This document shows, in pieces, positions 39,960 to 51,850 of a stretch of DNA of 64,000 nucleotides (the stretch's first letter is position 1; the number at the start of each line of letters is the position of its first letter). This stretch comes from Amblyornis subalaris. Its lineage: Eukaryota > Chordata > Aves > Passeriformes > Ptilonorhynchidae. The stretch spans positions 620,001 to 684,000 of the forward strand of contig JACAXG010000012.1 in the NCBI GenBank assembly GCA_018881555.1, given 5' to 3'. The notes beneath the pieces were generated by a model. That model saw only the letters and a program-made list of their open reading frames with translations, had not been told where the DNA came from and searched no databases. A program made the position numbers and the translations under genes.

Positions 39960-41370
39960 GGCCCAGGTTATAATAGTCTTTTTTAAATTATTTTCATATC
40001 TAATTTAGTTGAAGATTCCCAATTAAAAACAAACAAAAACCCCATTTTATATCAGCAACTGCTAAATTATTGGTATTATACTGTAAAGTTGTTGAAGTTT
40101 ACAAGGGATCTTTCAGAGACCCAACTGGTAAGTTACATAATCACAAAAAATATATAAACACCCTTCACTAAAAAGAAAAATCAACAGTCAAGGGATTAAG
40201 AGCAGTAGAATCACCCCTCTAGTCAACAGAAAATTTATAGTCAATGCATAAAATGCATTCAATACTCTGTTCCATTTCTAACGGTTACAGTAATTGATCA
40301 TTTTTTTCAATTCACATTTTCTGAATAATATCCAGATTTCCTTCACTTTTTATATTAATTAGGAGATGACTAAATAAATGATTTGTCTCCAATATCATGT
40401 TTATTGCCCCACCTTTTTTCCCGCATAATTTCACAAAAAAGGTACCTGTTCTTTATTTCAGATTCTAAATCATCTATTTGATTTTCTCCAGACTACTTAG
40501 CATTTTCTTTTTAGACTATTTGGGTACTTGCTGGCCACAAACAGAAGAAAAATTTCATAACTGAATGTATGAGAATTCATAGAAATAAAATGGTAAATTC
40601 AGACACACAAACCAGTTCTAGAAACACTTGCAAATTTATCCAGAGATTAAAATAAAGCGCTACTGTTTTGCTTATCCAGATAGGCACAATTAAATAGCAC
40701 AGCATAACTTTTTTAAATTGCAGTTCTTCTTTGAGATAAAAACTCAAAAGATATTTTGGCAAATAAACAAGAACACTTAAGAAATCATGATCTGAGTATT
40801 GATATTGCACAAACAGAAAAAATACCACATTAATCATATAAATTATTCNTTCCACAAGTTACAGGCACAACTAGGATGCTATATATCCAGGAATTTCACT
40901 TTAATAATTTTTAGGCAAACTAAAATATCAGGTTTTAGCATTTATATATAATTCCATGTATAGCTATGAGTCACAAATCTTTATAACTTTAAAAGTAGTC
41001 ACCACTACTAAAAAGGGAGAATTTGCTAGCAGTTAACACCCAAAAATTAGTAAGATAACACAGAAAACCCACTAATAATTTAGCAAATAATATGTTTCTA
41101 AATGTCAACTTTTACATGGCATCCATCTCTCTTTTAAAAAGTGACATGGAAGCAAAAGAAGTACCTTAGTTATGAAGTCCCTGCAGCAAGTCAGTACATG
41201 AATTGGTCTACTTTTGATCTTAAAAGTTCATCTAAGCTGTTTCATCTCTACCAGTCATGAGGTTCACAAAATAAATAAAAAGCCACCGAGATCCATTTCA
41301 AAAAACAGGCCACAGCAATACTAACTTTCCAACCAGCTGAAGGTGCTCAGGGGTCTTTTGAGCCTTTAGG
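39960..41370. other. AT-rich non-coding sequence, nothing recognised
   Basis: Strongly AT-rich. No motif, RNA or repeat recognised. The 92-codon minus-strand frame at 40577-40855 has a hydrophobic AT-driven composition and no identifiable domain. Confidence 0.55.
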
Positions 41371-41540
41371 GGAGCGCACACCGCACACACGTATGTCCCA
41401 AGTCCAGCGTGTGATTGTTATACGTGTGGAGCACAGCTCTGCCAAGCAGACGCCCCTGCACCTGGGCAGGGTGGCACGGCCCACGGCTCTTGCTCCGTCT
41501 CGTGTGTCCAGCCACAGATTCGCTGTGCCGGGGCTGACAA
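41371..41540. promoter_or_regulatory. Small CpG-retaining GC-rich block
   Basis: Hand count gives about 107 of 170 G or C (63 percent) and 12 CpG, an observed/expected ratio near 0.7. It is too short for a formal CpG island (200 bp) but stands out sharply from the AT-rich flanks. The minus-strand frame at 41366-41593 (75 codons) crosses it without a recognisable domain. It could be a regulatory element, an exon, or a fragment of a GC-rich transposon. I cannot decide which. Confidence 0.35.
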
Positions 41541-42589
41541 GCTGACAAGGTGAGGGGAAAAAAGAGAAGGATGCTTTCCTGCACTAAATTCATGATTTAA
41601 GGATGGTGCACCATTACTCCAGATTAATCTGATTTTTTCCTGCCCTAAAATGGCACTAAGATCTATCTCCCCACCTGCTCTTCAGCACTGGCTCTGTCCA
41701 GTCCCTGCCCNGAGCCCTGGGCAGCTCTGCAGAAAGGAGGAGACAGAAGTGTCCTATAACCTGCATTTAGGTGAATCCCTGATCATAGACTTCCATTCAG
41801 AGATAATTTTGTTATATAGGAATTCAATTTGAAAATATAAGTCTTCAGATCTCCTCCATAAATACAGGAGAATTACTTTAATGGGGCAACAAAAACTTTA
41901 TCAGCTGAAGTCCTGTCCTGTAGCTCCTACAGGGTTTATAGGATTAAATTCAGTGTCTTTTTAAAGTCTCACTACCATATAATTCTTTACTTTTAAGCCT
42001 CTTTTTCACCATCTTTCAGTCACAGAAGTTCCCTCAAACCATGCAAATACATTTTTGAAGCACGGATTAGGTCTCTCATGTTTAATAAAAAGTCTGCTTA
42101 AATTATTTTTCAGCTTTGTTATCACTGAATATTGTGAAGTCTTTCAATGAACCGAACATATCTCTATTCTGTTCAAACAAATGCACTCCAATATTAACAT
42201 TTTAAGGATTTATGTAAAATATAACCAATACACATATGGCACACCCAGACTTTGTTCCACAGTAGCAAAGCAAAACAGAATCTTTTGATATATTCCCTTT
42301 TGTATTGCAAGTCAGAATCATACTTCAGTTCCTTCATTCTGTTTTGCATAATGTTATCCATAACACTTTCACCATTTAGTTTTCAGGATTATTAGAGTGA
42401 GGCCATACTCAAATCTACAATCAACCTATCTCACACCACAACTTCTCTCCCTATAGAAAGGGCTGAATAACTCAAAGGACCCCAAACCTCATTTTCGTTC
42501 CTAAAATTGCATCACAAATTTGGAAACCATTTCACAAAGTGACTTACTTTATAAACCTTTATCATTTGATTAAACCCTGTGAGATGGGG
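41541..42589. other. AT-rich non-coding sequence, nothing recognised
   Basis: Nothing recognised. Composition returns to AT-rich. Confidence 0.5.
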
Positions 42590-42880
42590 CTCACACTGTG
42601 CTGGTGACCAAGCAAGGCCACTTGTGCACCAGCACTTGGCTGGGCCCCCAAGAAGGGGCCAGCACCAGCTCCAGTCAGAGCACCTTTCTCCTCCCTGGCA
42701 GTGGCCTGACAGAGCTCCGGAGAGGTGACAGGCACAGGCAAAGCTCACACCAGATCAGCTGGCAGGGCCTTGCCTGTCTGAGACCTTGTGGAGGATGCAG
42801 AGGTTCCTGTGTCCCAGCCATCAGCTGAGCTTTTCCTGAGAGCAGCTCCACACTGGGGAGCCGCCCAAATTCAAGGCACC
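42590..42880. other. GC-rich, CpG-depleted block
   Basis: Roughly 60 percent GC, yet only about two CpG in 290 bases. It is rich in CAG/CTG-type text ('ccagcacttggctgggcccc'). CpG loss with retained GC is expected for methylated old repeats or for exons. Overlapping frames on both strands (42512-42748 minus, 42598-42828 plus) are unconvincing. A decayed transposon is the simplest reading, but no family was recognised. Confidence 0.35.
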
Positions 42881-45800
42881 ACCATCAAGGCTGAAATGTC
42901 TCCTTTCTCCCTGCTCCCATCTTTGCATGTGTGCTGTGCTACCAGCCTTTCACATTATCCCTCAATTTGGTTCCAAATTCAGTTTTTGACAGTCAGGCCA
43001 CTCATATTTTGTATATAGTCAGAATGGAACCACAGCATTAAATTATTCTAGCTAACATCACATCCTAGTTCTGGTTTTATTTTCAGTTCTGTCAGAGAGA
43101 TCTTACATTCTAATCAATGTGCTTTGATAGGATTTTATTTTGAATTCATGAATATATCTTTTTTGCTCTTATAAACAATGTCCACTTTTTTCTACCTACA
43201 GTGTCTATATTTTGAGACTTAAACATTTGATTATAATCCTATTAAAACAAACAAATCTATAATCGTTTAAAGACTGGTTAAAAAAAAGAAAACACCTCAC
43301 AGTTCTGGACTGCTAAAATCTGTGTATAGCTACACATCTTCTCTCTGTCTCTCAAAAAATTGATTTTTAGAGCTTTGCCATGAGCCTTTGCAGTGCTTAA
43401 GACAAATGGATTGTATTATTGAATCCGGCCCTCAGGAATCTTACTTCAAAATAAATCAAAANCAGAACCATTCTTTCCTGCAGGCCCACTAAAAACCTGT
43501 GTAGAAAAATAATTAACAGCTTCGTGAAAACAAAATAAAATCTAAATTTTATGTGACTAGAGTAATGTATAGAACACTAATAGCATGTTTTTAACAACAA
43601 AATGGAAAATGCAGATAACAGAAAACTACTAATAACCCTCGGGTACAAGGACAGTCATCTCCAAGTAGGAAAAACTAACTAATATAAATTATCATGCAAA
43701 GTTGTCATTTAATACGTAGCTGTCAACTGCTTCAGTTTCCTTTCAGAAAAAAAAAATAAATCAAAGTTCAAAATAAAGGGTCACATTATTCAGCCATAGC
43801 AAATCATCGCTATTTATATACTTATAGAGAGTTCTGTCTATAGGTACATAGATACACAAATGTTACATAAGTAATTACCCATAGGTTTAGTGACTCATAT
43901 TGTCCCCCNCACACACGGATAATTAATATGAATGAGCTAATCCTTATACTCTTTCAGANTTGTGCAACCCACAAGCTGGTGCTCCCCTCCCTTGCATTCC
44001 TAATCTACTGCTGTGCAATGTAGTCACCTGTTAGACCGAACCTGAGGCTGCTGAGGCTTCCCTGCAGCTCCACCACCATTGGTGGTGCCCCACTTCTTGA
44101 GCACACTAAAGCTGTTTGCAGTAATTTGTTCCAGTTGGCTGTGGTCCTCCCACGAGGTCATCAATGGAGACTATAAGTCATCATACATAACCATCCTGCT
44201 CACCTGCCAGAGCCCCATGACCAATACAAGATGTGTATGAGCATCTGCAAAAGGCAGCTGCATCAATTTCTGCCTGGCANGAGAATCCTGTTGGGGACTT
44301 GAACCTGAACACTTGTAGGAAAAGATATTAACATTAGCATGGGAAGGAGAGACATAAATGGCATACTTGGTATTATGGGCATAGTAACCGAATTTAGGTT
44401 TTTGCTTATATTACCAACAGNGCTCTGGGTTGCTCTTAGTGCATAAAAAACATATTGTTCAGTTTCTTCTGCAAAATGCAGCTGAAAGAATGCAAGAGCA
44501 TTCCCTGAAAACTGCAACTTGAACCCACAATTTCCTCAATTTCCAATGTAGAGGAAGATGTGGCTGCTTTTATTGTTGTTGCTTCACATGTGCTCACCAA
44601 TTCATATTCATTTCAACTAACAATTGCCAACAAATCACTTCAGGACCCTGACTTGAGCTATGAGCCTGCTAGATTTGGCAGCTAGGTGGAGGGATCAACT
44701 AAGAAAGCCAGTGAGAGATTTTGGTTTCATTAAAAACAGTTTCCTAAGAAAGCAGCTCTGCATAGAAAACATAACTATGGTGGGTTTGGCCTATCTACCA
44801 GCCTGGGAATGAATATGGCCTCAGAGCATACAAAGTTTGGCCCTCCACAGCTTAAGCTATTCACATTTGCCTCTAACTTTAGTTTTGAGTTGAATCTCTG
44901 AGGCTCCTGAGTTGTTTTAGCTGTCTTAGATCAGATTTCCTGCCTCTGCTGTAAACAACATTCCATTTTCATCCAAGAAGGTGTCCCTGAGGTCTTCTTG
45001 ACCCAATCAATTAGAGAACGTATTTTGGTTGTGGCCAAGCTACAAGAAAAATCTACATTTTCCTTTGATCCATTTAATCAGCCTACATTTGGTCTCTATG
45101 AGGTGAAAAGTAGAGCCGTATCTTGAGGCATTTATTTGCTCTATCACTTTTTAAAAGGAACTAAGTTGTCCATATAAAACTATACTGCTCTAGTGTGCAT
45201 TCAGAAAGCCCCACACAGCTTCTGAGACTGCAGGAGAAAGCAATCAGACCCAAAGGGTGCCATGCTCCATTTTTTGCACATGCAAAACCTGGGGCAATGC
45301 TACACACCCACCAACTTAGTGGAAGTAGTTACTTATGTAGAGGTGAGTCAGTGCAGTTCATCTGTCCAGTTTTTTCTATGCACAATATTCGCTTTTGCCA
45401 AAATACTACACTGATATTTAAAACTAGATTTTTTTTTCTATGTAAAACTAAACACACCAAAAAGAGGAGATAATCATGCCTTTCTATGGAGAATCAACAT
45501 TAATCCCTGTAACTTTTGACACACCAATAATTCCTCTTCATATCTCAGTTTGGTTTACCATAAATTATACCTGAAACCAAATTCCCCAGGTTTGTGAGAT
45601 TGTCACAAAATCCTTGTTGCACCACTTCTCCTACTTGCTGTACCTCACACATACCCCAGAGCATTCTCTCTCCCATCATACCAAGCACTGCTTCTCAGAG
45701 GCTGTCTAAGCCTTCCTCACTTTATCGTAAGGACATTGTCTTCACTGCCCCCGTAGAGGATGCAGCATCTATCCCACTGAAGTGAAAATCCAGCAGTAGT

Positions 45801-46163
45801 CCAAGATCCAGCTCTGACCTGGGACAGACCAGTCTAGGGGGTTTAAGAAACCAGCCTCTTCTTTGGAGTGCCTGATAAATCACAAATGCCGCTAGTGCTC
45901 TATATTTCTTTATAAAAAAAGCTAGTAGATATCCTACAAGCCGGTCTTTAAAACATACATGTAGGTGATTTTTCACACTTAGATTGGGTGTTAGAATCTG
46001 AGGATAGAATCTTCCATTTTATTCAATGTGTCACAGCAGAGAATACCATAGAATGAACAGAAAAACTTGAGATAGGAAAAAGCCAAGTCTTGGTTGCACA
46101 TCTGATGCAGATGAGCATGTACTAACTTGTGCAAAGCACAACGCTCTTCATTCAGATTTAAAA

Positions 46164-46186
46164 TAATGATGATTGATGATGATGAA
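46164..46186 (+). repeat. Imperfect (GAT)n microsatellite
   Basis: Six to seven GAT/ATG units with one interruption. Confidence 0.8.
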
Positions 46187-48392
46187 GTCACTCTTCTGGT
46201 ACTTTATTAGGAAATGTTGTTAATTTCAGCTGATATCTGTGTTCAAAAAGAAACAATCTTNCAAAAATAATTTTATTCCCTTCAACTGTTTTTTTTTTTT
46301 AAATTCCTTCTGGTAAAATGGAGTCCAACATTTTTATTTTTGTCACTAGACAAAAACTGCTTTCCTCCTTTGTAAGAAGCAATACCAGATCTCAAATTCT
46401 GTAATGAGCTATAATGAGGTGGTGAAAATGCAATGAAGAAAAAGGACCAAAATTCAACACTAGTCACTCCAATTTTCTGTAAGATTCCTGAGCACTCAAA
46501 GTTTCCTATTTCAGATCAATGCATAAATTATATTTTAATTTCATTGTGTCTTTCACTATGTTCCTGGAAGCACTCAGAGCTGTAATTTGCCATTTTAGTC
46601 TAAACGAAAGGAGTACATTTTGCTCTCACTTAACCACATAACCTCATTGCCTTCAGTGAAACAGGGAGCCTGAGAACAAGTCAAGCCTGAGTTCAATTAT
46701 AGTATGTATACAGTGCGCTGTGCTATTTACAGTGCGATGACTTTGCAAAAGGAGAGGTAAGGCTGATCCTACTACATTAGACCAAAAAGATAAATTTTGT
46801 CAAAGGAGCAGCAGTAATATATGACATGTTACTGAGTTCTGCTTTAGTGTTTTTCATTTGTTAGTATTTCCATTTGGTACTGACAAAACTATCAAGTTCA
46901 CCAAAAATAATAACACTACCATAGTGCTGTTCTATAAGGTTAAAAGATGGCTACAGCATATTAAGGTTCTCCTGTTTAATTTAAATCAGGTAATGAAAAA
47001 GGAAATCTTACAACCTTTTTTGGAAATATTTTCTATATAGAGTGAACATATAAAGACATGCTATATAATTAACCAATAAAACAGTGTTTCAAGGCAACTG
47101 TTAGAATACTAAATAATGGGTACAATTTAGGCTCATTGCAACTCCAGTGACAGAATGTAACTGCTCCAAGCTCTTCAGGCGATCTTTGGAAGTTGAATTT
47201 TCACATCCCCATACCCATGTTCTGAAGAGCAGGCTCAGCAGCCATTTCACCTCCTCCTCACCCAGCCCTCAGCCCTGTTCTGCCTCAACAGTGTATCATG
47301 GGTTATGCATATCAAAGCATTCATGACACAATGGCTTAATAAAATCACCCAGAATTCACAAGTTCCATCTTTACAAACTCCCCAACTGCCAGACAATAGT
47401 GTAAATGTATAAAAATATCCACATAGGCATTTTACATTACAACTCAGCAACAGAAAATTACAGTAATTATAAATAATGACGTCTCTGTCAGGCTTCAGTG
47501 ACAAGAAAACTTAAAAAAAGACACTTAAAGGGAACATTCCTCTACCTTCCCCACAAAGACATCTATTTAATGGTGCTTTCCAACAAGGGCACAGCCTGAG
47601 AGTAAGGAGAGCAAGGAAGTAGCCGTTCCACCCACCGTGTCTCAGACACTGCAGGGTGAAGACCCCTTTGGTAATCAAACTTTAGGAGGGGCTCAAAGCA
47701 AAAGTAGCTTCTGCTCTGTGAGCCAATAGCAGCAGTGCAGAGGGCAGCTGCAGACTGGACAGCTCCCGATGCTCCAGCACACACAAGTCAAGTCCTGTAA
47801 TTAGGGATCTACAGCTTTGGGGGATGTGTCCTTTGCCTATCCTACATCACTGATGCAAGTCCACGTGGAGATTAGATTGCTTTGTTCTCTTCTCTATGCT
47901 TTCTATTAAACCATGTTTGCAAAGGATTAAAAACAGCTCCAGTAAGGCCCCAATGATAAAGTGAAACAAACATTCAAAGTGCTTTATATAATATATGCAG
48001 GATTTAGGCCCATTTTCCTCAGACAGAATTGAGAGGAATAAAGCAGGTCACAGTAAGGACAAGTCAACTCACAGACATAACCTCAACCAGCTGTGGCAAA
48101 AGAGTATTTTGCCGGCAAATGTTAAGCTTTCCCTGTCCATCATCTGTGCTGGAGCCACACTGGCTATGGCTGGCCACAAAGTAGAAACAAAAATCTAGAT
48201 CTGTCTGAGAAACACTAAACATACACCACAGCTTCCACAAGTCTCCAATTTTGCAGCACAGTTTCATATTCTGAAAAGCGGCGACACTTTCTTACTGGCA
48301 AGTTAGAAAGTAAAAGCAAATCACTATATAGCCATACCCTCCTTTCACTCTGTTCTGCAAAATTACCTGGCCATGAAGAGAAAGACAAAGAT

Positions 48393-48426
48393 TTTAAAAA
48401 TATGAAAACTTTAAAAATATGAAAAG
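48393..48426 (+). repeat. Two-copy 17 bp tandem repeat
   Basis: 'tttaaaaatatgaaaac' is followed directly by 'tttaaaaatatgaaaag', identical except for the last base. Confidence 0.9.
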
Positions 48427-51400
48427 TTACATCTCAAGCCTGGATTTTAAATAATATCATATGCTGAAATGTCATTATTTCTTTATCAGAAGGTTTAAAA
48501 AAAAAAAAAACAAGTATCCAGTGTCTTAGTGGCCTGGGAAGAACATTTGGTGAAGATTACTCACTGAATTTTGCTCCAGCATAGCTCTGATTGGTTTGAG
48601 GTGCATAAAAAGGTTGTAATTTGTTAAAGTAGGTCTCCGATTCTGGGAAAATGAATGTTGTTCTATTCCCCTTTGCAAACATCACCAGCACCATCACCAG
48701 CAATTGTGGGAAGAGCATAAAATGGCCTGGCATTGCTCTTCCCAAATTCATGACCAAATAGTAAAAGTGATCCAAAAAATTGTAGGAGGAAATGCCTGTC
48801 AATTCAGTCACTACAGCTGACTGCAAATGCATGATAAATTACATTTTCTGCTGTTTTCCCAGACTAGCTTTAAAATCCTGAAGTGATTCTATGTAATCTA
48901 TTATTGGAATAACAACATGAGCATCATTAGAGAAGTGTATTTCACAAAACTGAAAGGTTTAAATAGCACAGCTACTCACAGAATTTGTACTACTTTATTT
49001 GGCAATCCATGTGCAGATTTGTCACTTGTACAGCTGCCCCTAATAGGGTCATTTCTTCTGTGGTGGCTTATGCTTCAGGATGATATGAAGTTTGCAATAG
49101 CACTCTAAAAACATTCCACATTATAAAATCACTGAGCAGAGTGATTTGCTTGCTATGGGAGATGATTGGATAGTCTGCTCTGAAAAGCTCAATTTCACTT
49201 CTATTGATATGCCTTGGCTTTCAAAGTGCTTAATCTTATTTCTGCTATGGAAGATGTGTTATCTGGTCTGTCATTAATGTTCTGTAGAGGGTAGAACTTC
49301 TTTTGTCTTTAATCATCATCCTAAAGTTCACAAAGTTGTTTGTTTCAAATAACCTTAGGTTTGAGATCTAAACTAAAACTTGATGACAGAAACGTCAATG
49401 CTATGTTCAGACATGACAGGGACATCTGAAAGCTAGGGAACACTGAATGAACATCCTATTGCACGTGTCCAATGTGACAGTTCATCAAATTAGTAGCACA
49501 TAGCAATTAAAACCACTCAGACTGGTGACGCATCTCCTCTTGACCCCCTGGCCGCAGCAGAACTTTCAGTGCTTAACTTCACAGGCTGGATGAGGAAGAG
49601 TCTAATAAAAAGAGAACTTTTTGGTCAAAATAGAAAATTTTAAATAAAATGCTCTACAATAAGTACTGGAGATATATTTGCATTAATGAGCATTTATGAA
49701 CAATTATTTCTATAATTTATGTCCTGTACTACCTGCTGGCATCTTATTAAATCAGATCCTATTAAATCAAGTTATATCCCTGAACTTAAAAGCTCAGTGT
49801 AATGAAAAAAAACCAAAGCCAAGCAAAGCAAATTACATAAAACAGTAAGTAGAGAGGAAAATATGCAAAATAGAAACCTAATGGAAACTAATTAGTGTAT
49901 TTTCTAAGTAAGACTCAATTTGTAGGGAGAGGTAGCACTGTTTGTGAGATGATGTTACATAGCAGACAAAGGAACAGACATGATTTTAGGTATGCAACAC
50001 CAGCAAGGCCTGAAAAAGAAACCACAGACTTCAGCCTAAGGGCAGCTTGCAAACAAATCTCCATGTTTAAATTAATTATGGTAATCATTTATTAAATTTG
50101 AAAGAAAAAGCACCTTTGAAGAAGAAGGTAGTGTTAGCAAAAACGGAGATGATTAGGTCCTGTGGGATAAGCTAGACAGATAACCAATTAATTATTATCC
50201 CTGGAAAACCGAGGGTGTCTTACATAGAAAACGGCAACGTACAATAAAAAAGTATCTACTGAACGCATTATTTGTATCCAAGAGTACTAAGAAATTTCTT
50301 TTCCAAGCTCATCTTACATGAAAGGATGATGTTAGACATGAAGCTGTATTCTTACATTCTCTTCTGTAAGAACTTTCTGATGTCANCAGTAGCAAGAAAC
50401 AGAAGGTTGTTAGAAGGCAGGGAGAGGGATCTCTGGAAAAATTATTTCACCATATGACCTCCTGGTAGGAGAAATTATAGTTTAAATATACGCAGCACCT
50501 AGTTAATTTGATTGCTGTTTTGTACCAATGTAAAAGTCAAATGTATTATGGTCTTGCTAATGGACTTGCTTGAAACAGATTGGATCAAAATAAAGATACT
50601 TATACACCACAGTCCACCAAGAATATATTTCAGGTTTTATTTTATCGAAAATTTTCAAGGAACTTTTAAAAGGAAGTATTCCCTGAGACACAAATATTCA
50701 TTTCCTGTGATACAGAGAATTCTCTCCCCTCTATTTTTGTTCTCTTAAAGAAAAAGAATGAATAGATTCTTGGACTGGGCAATAGGTTTGCCACAATAAA
50801 GGAGTGGAATAGAAGATACAGCAAAGCAGAAGTGTAACAATGAGCCTCCTAGAAATGACAGTGTCTCATTCAAACCCCTACTAGTCACAGAAACAAAGTT
50901 CAGGATGATTCCAATGAGAGTTCTGTCTACATAAGGATCATGAGACCAGAACTGTCTTTGAATAAGAAATACCCCAACTTTTAGATAATTGGCTCATACC
51001 AGAGCTTTTAGGATCAAAATGAGGTATGTTCTTTTGATATTTTAAAAGAATTCTAAATCTTAAACTGTATCTATCAACTTATGCAATGTTCTGTTTATTT
51101 TATCTCCAAGCTCTGTTANCAAGAAACCAAAGATGCTTTTGCTCAGAATTATCCAATGAACTTGATTTCACAGCTTAAATACAGATATTTGAAATCTACA
51201 TTCAAATTTCCAAGTTTTATTGATACTTCCTTTTGAAAAGTAGAGGAATAATGATTCCCAGAAAGATAGCTTTTCCAAGAGAAATGTAAAATGAATGCTG
51301 ACAAGACCTTTATTCTCATACCAGTGACTGATTCTCCTTGAATGCTGCCCGAGCAATAACCAATGGCAAGGAGATCATACTAGGAGTCTTCCATTTTAAT

Positions 51401-51782
51401 TGTCTGGATATAGCATTAAAAAAAACAACTGTATTCCTCAATTCAATTTGGAAAAATACTAATAGCAATTCAAGGTGACTGAACAGATCATATAAAACAT
51501 GGAAAAAGAATTGTGCATTCGTAATTACCCATAATGAACAGGCTCTTCTGATAGCATCAGAGGTTGAAGGAGACAATGTTTCTTGGTGGTGTGGCTTTGG
51601 GGAGGCTGGAGAATGCTGGAGGAGTTCTGCAAACATACTGACTAGTTCACAGCAGAAGTCAACTTCAGCATGTACCGTGCCTACAGTTTTTCAATTCTGG
51701 TATGCAAAACCCCTATGTTGGAAACGTGCAGTTAGGTCCCAACAATTGCCTGGAATTTAGTCTCTCATATTAGGCTTCAACA

Positions 51783-51850
51783 CAGAAACATAGAGTAGTT
51801 TGGGTTGGAAGGCACCTTAAAGATCATTTAGGTCCAACCCCGTGGAGTTT
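51783..51850 (-). mobile_element. CR1 LINE 3' terminus, minus orientation
   Basis: Plus-strand text 'tttgggttggaaggcacc' followed by 'ttaaagatcatttaggtcc' and 'aaccccgtggag' is the reverse complement of a CR1 tail. Only about 70 bases remain recognisable. The sequence beyond 51850 does not continue as CR1. Confidence 0.85.

Larger units (their letters stand above)
42881..51782. other. Long AT-rich non-coding stretch, nothing recognised beyond minor repeats
   Basis: No gene or RNA recognised. A moderately GC-rich stretch at about 43970-44260 may be an old repeat of unknown type. The 91-codon minus-strand frame at 48557-48832 has a hydrophobic middle but no known family signature. T- and A-runs lie near 46290 and 48495. 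Confidence 0.5.

Noticed and set aside
48557..48832. 91-codon minus-strand frame with a hydrophobic, membrane-like middle
   Set aside because: Hydrophobicity follows from AT-rich codons. No family signature, start context or polyadenylation support.
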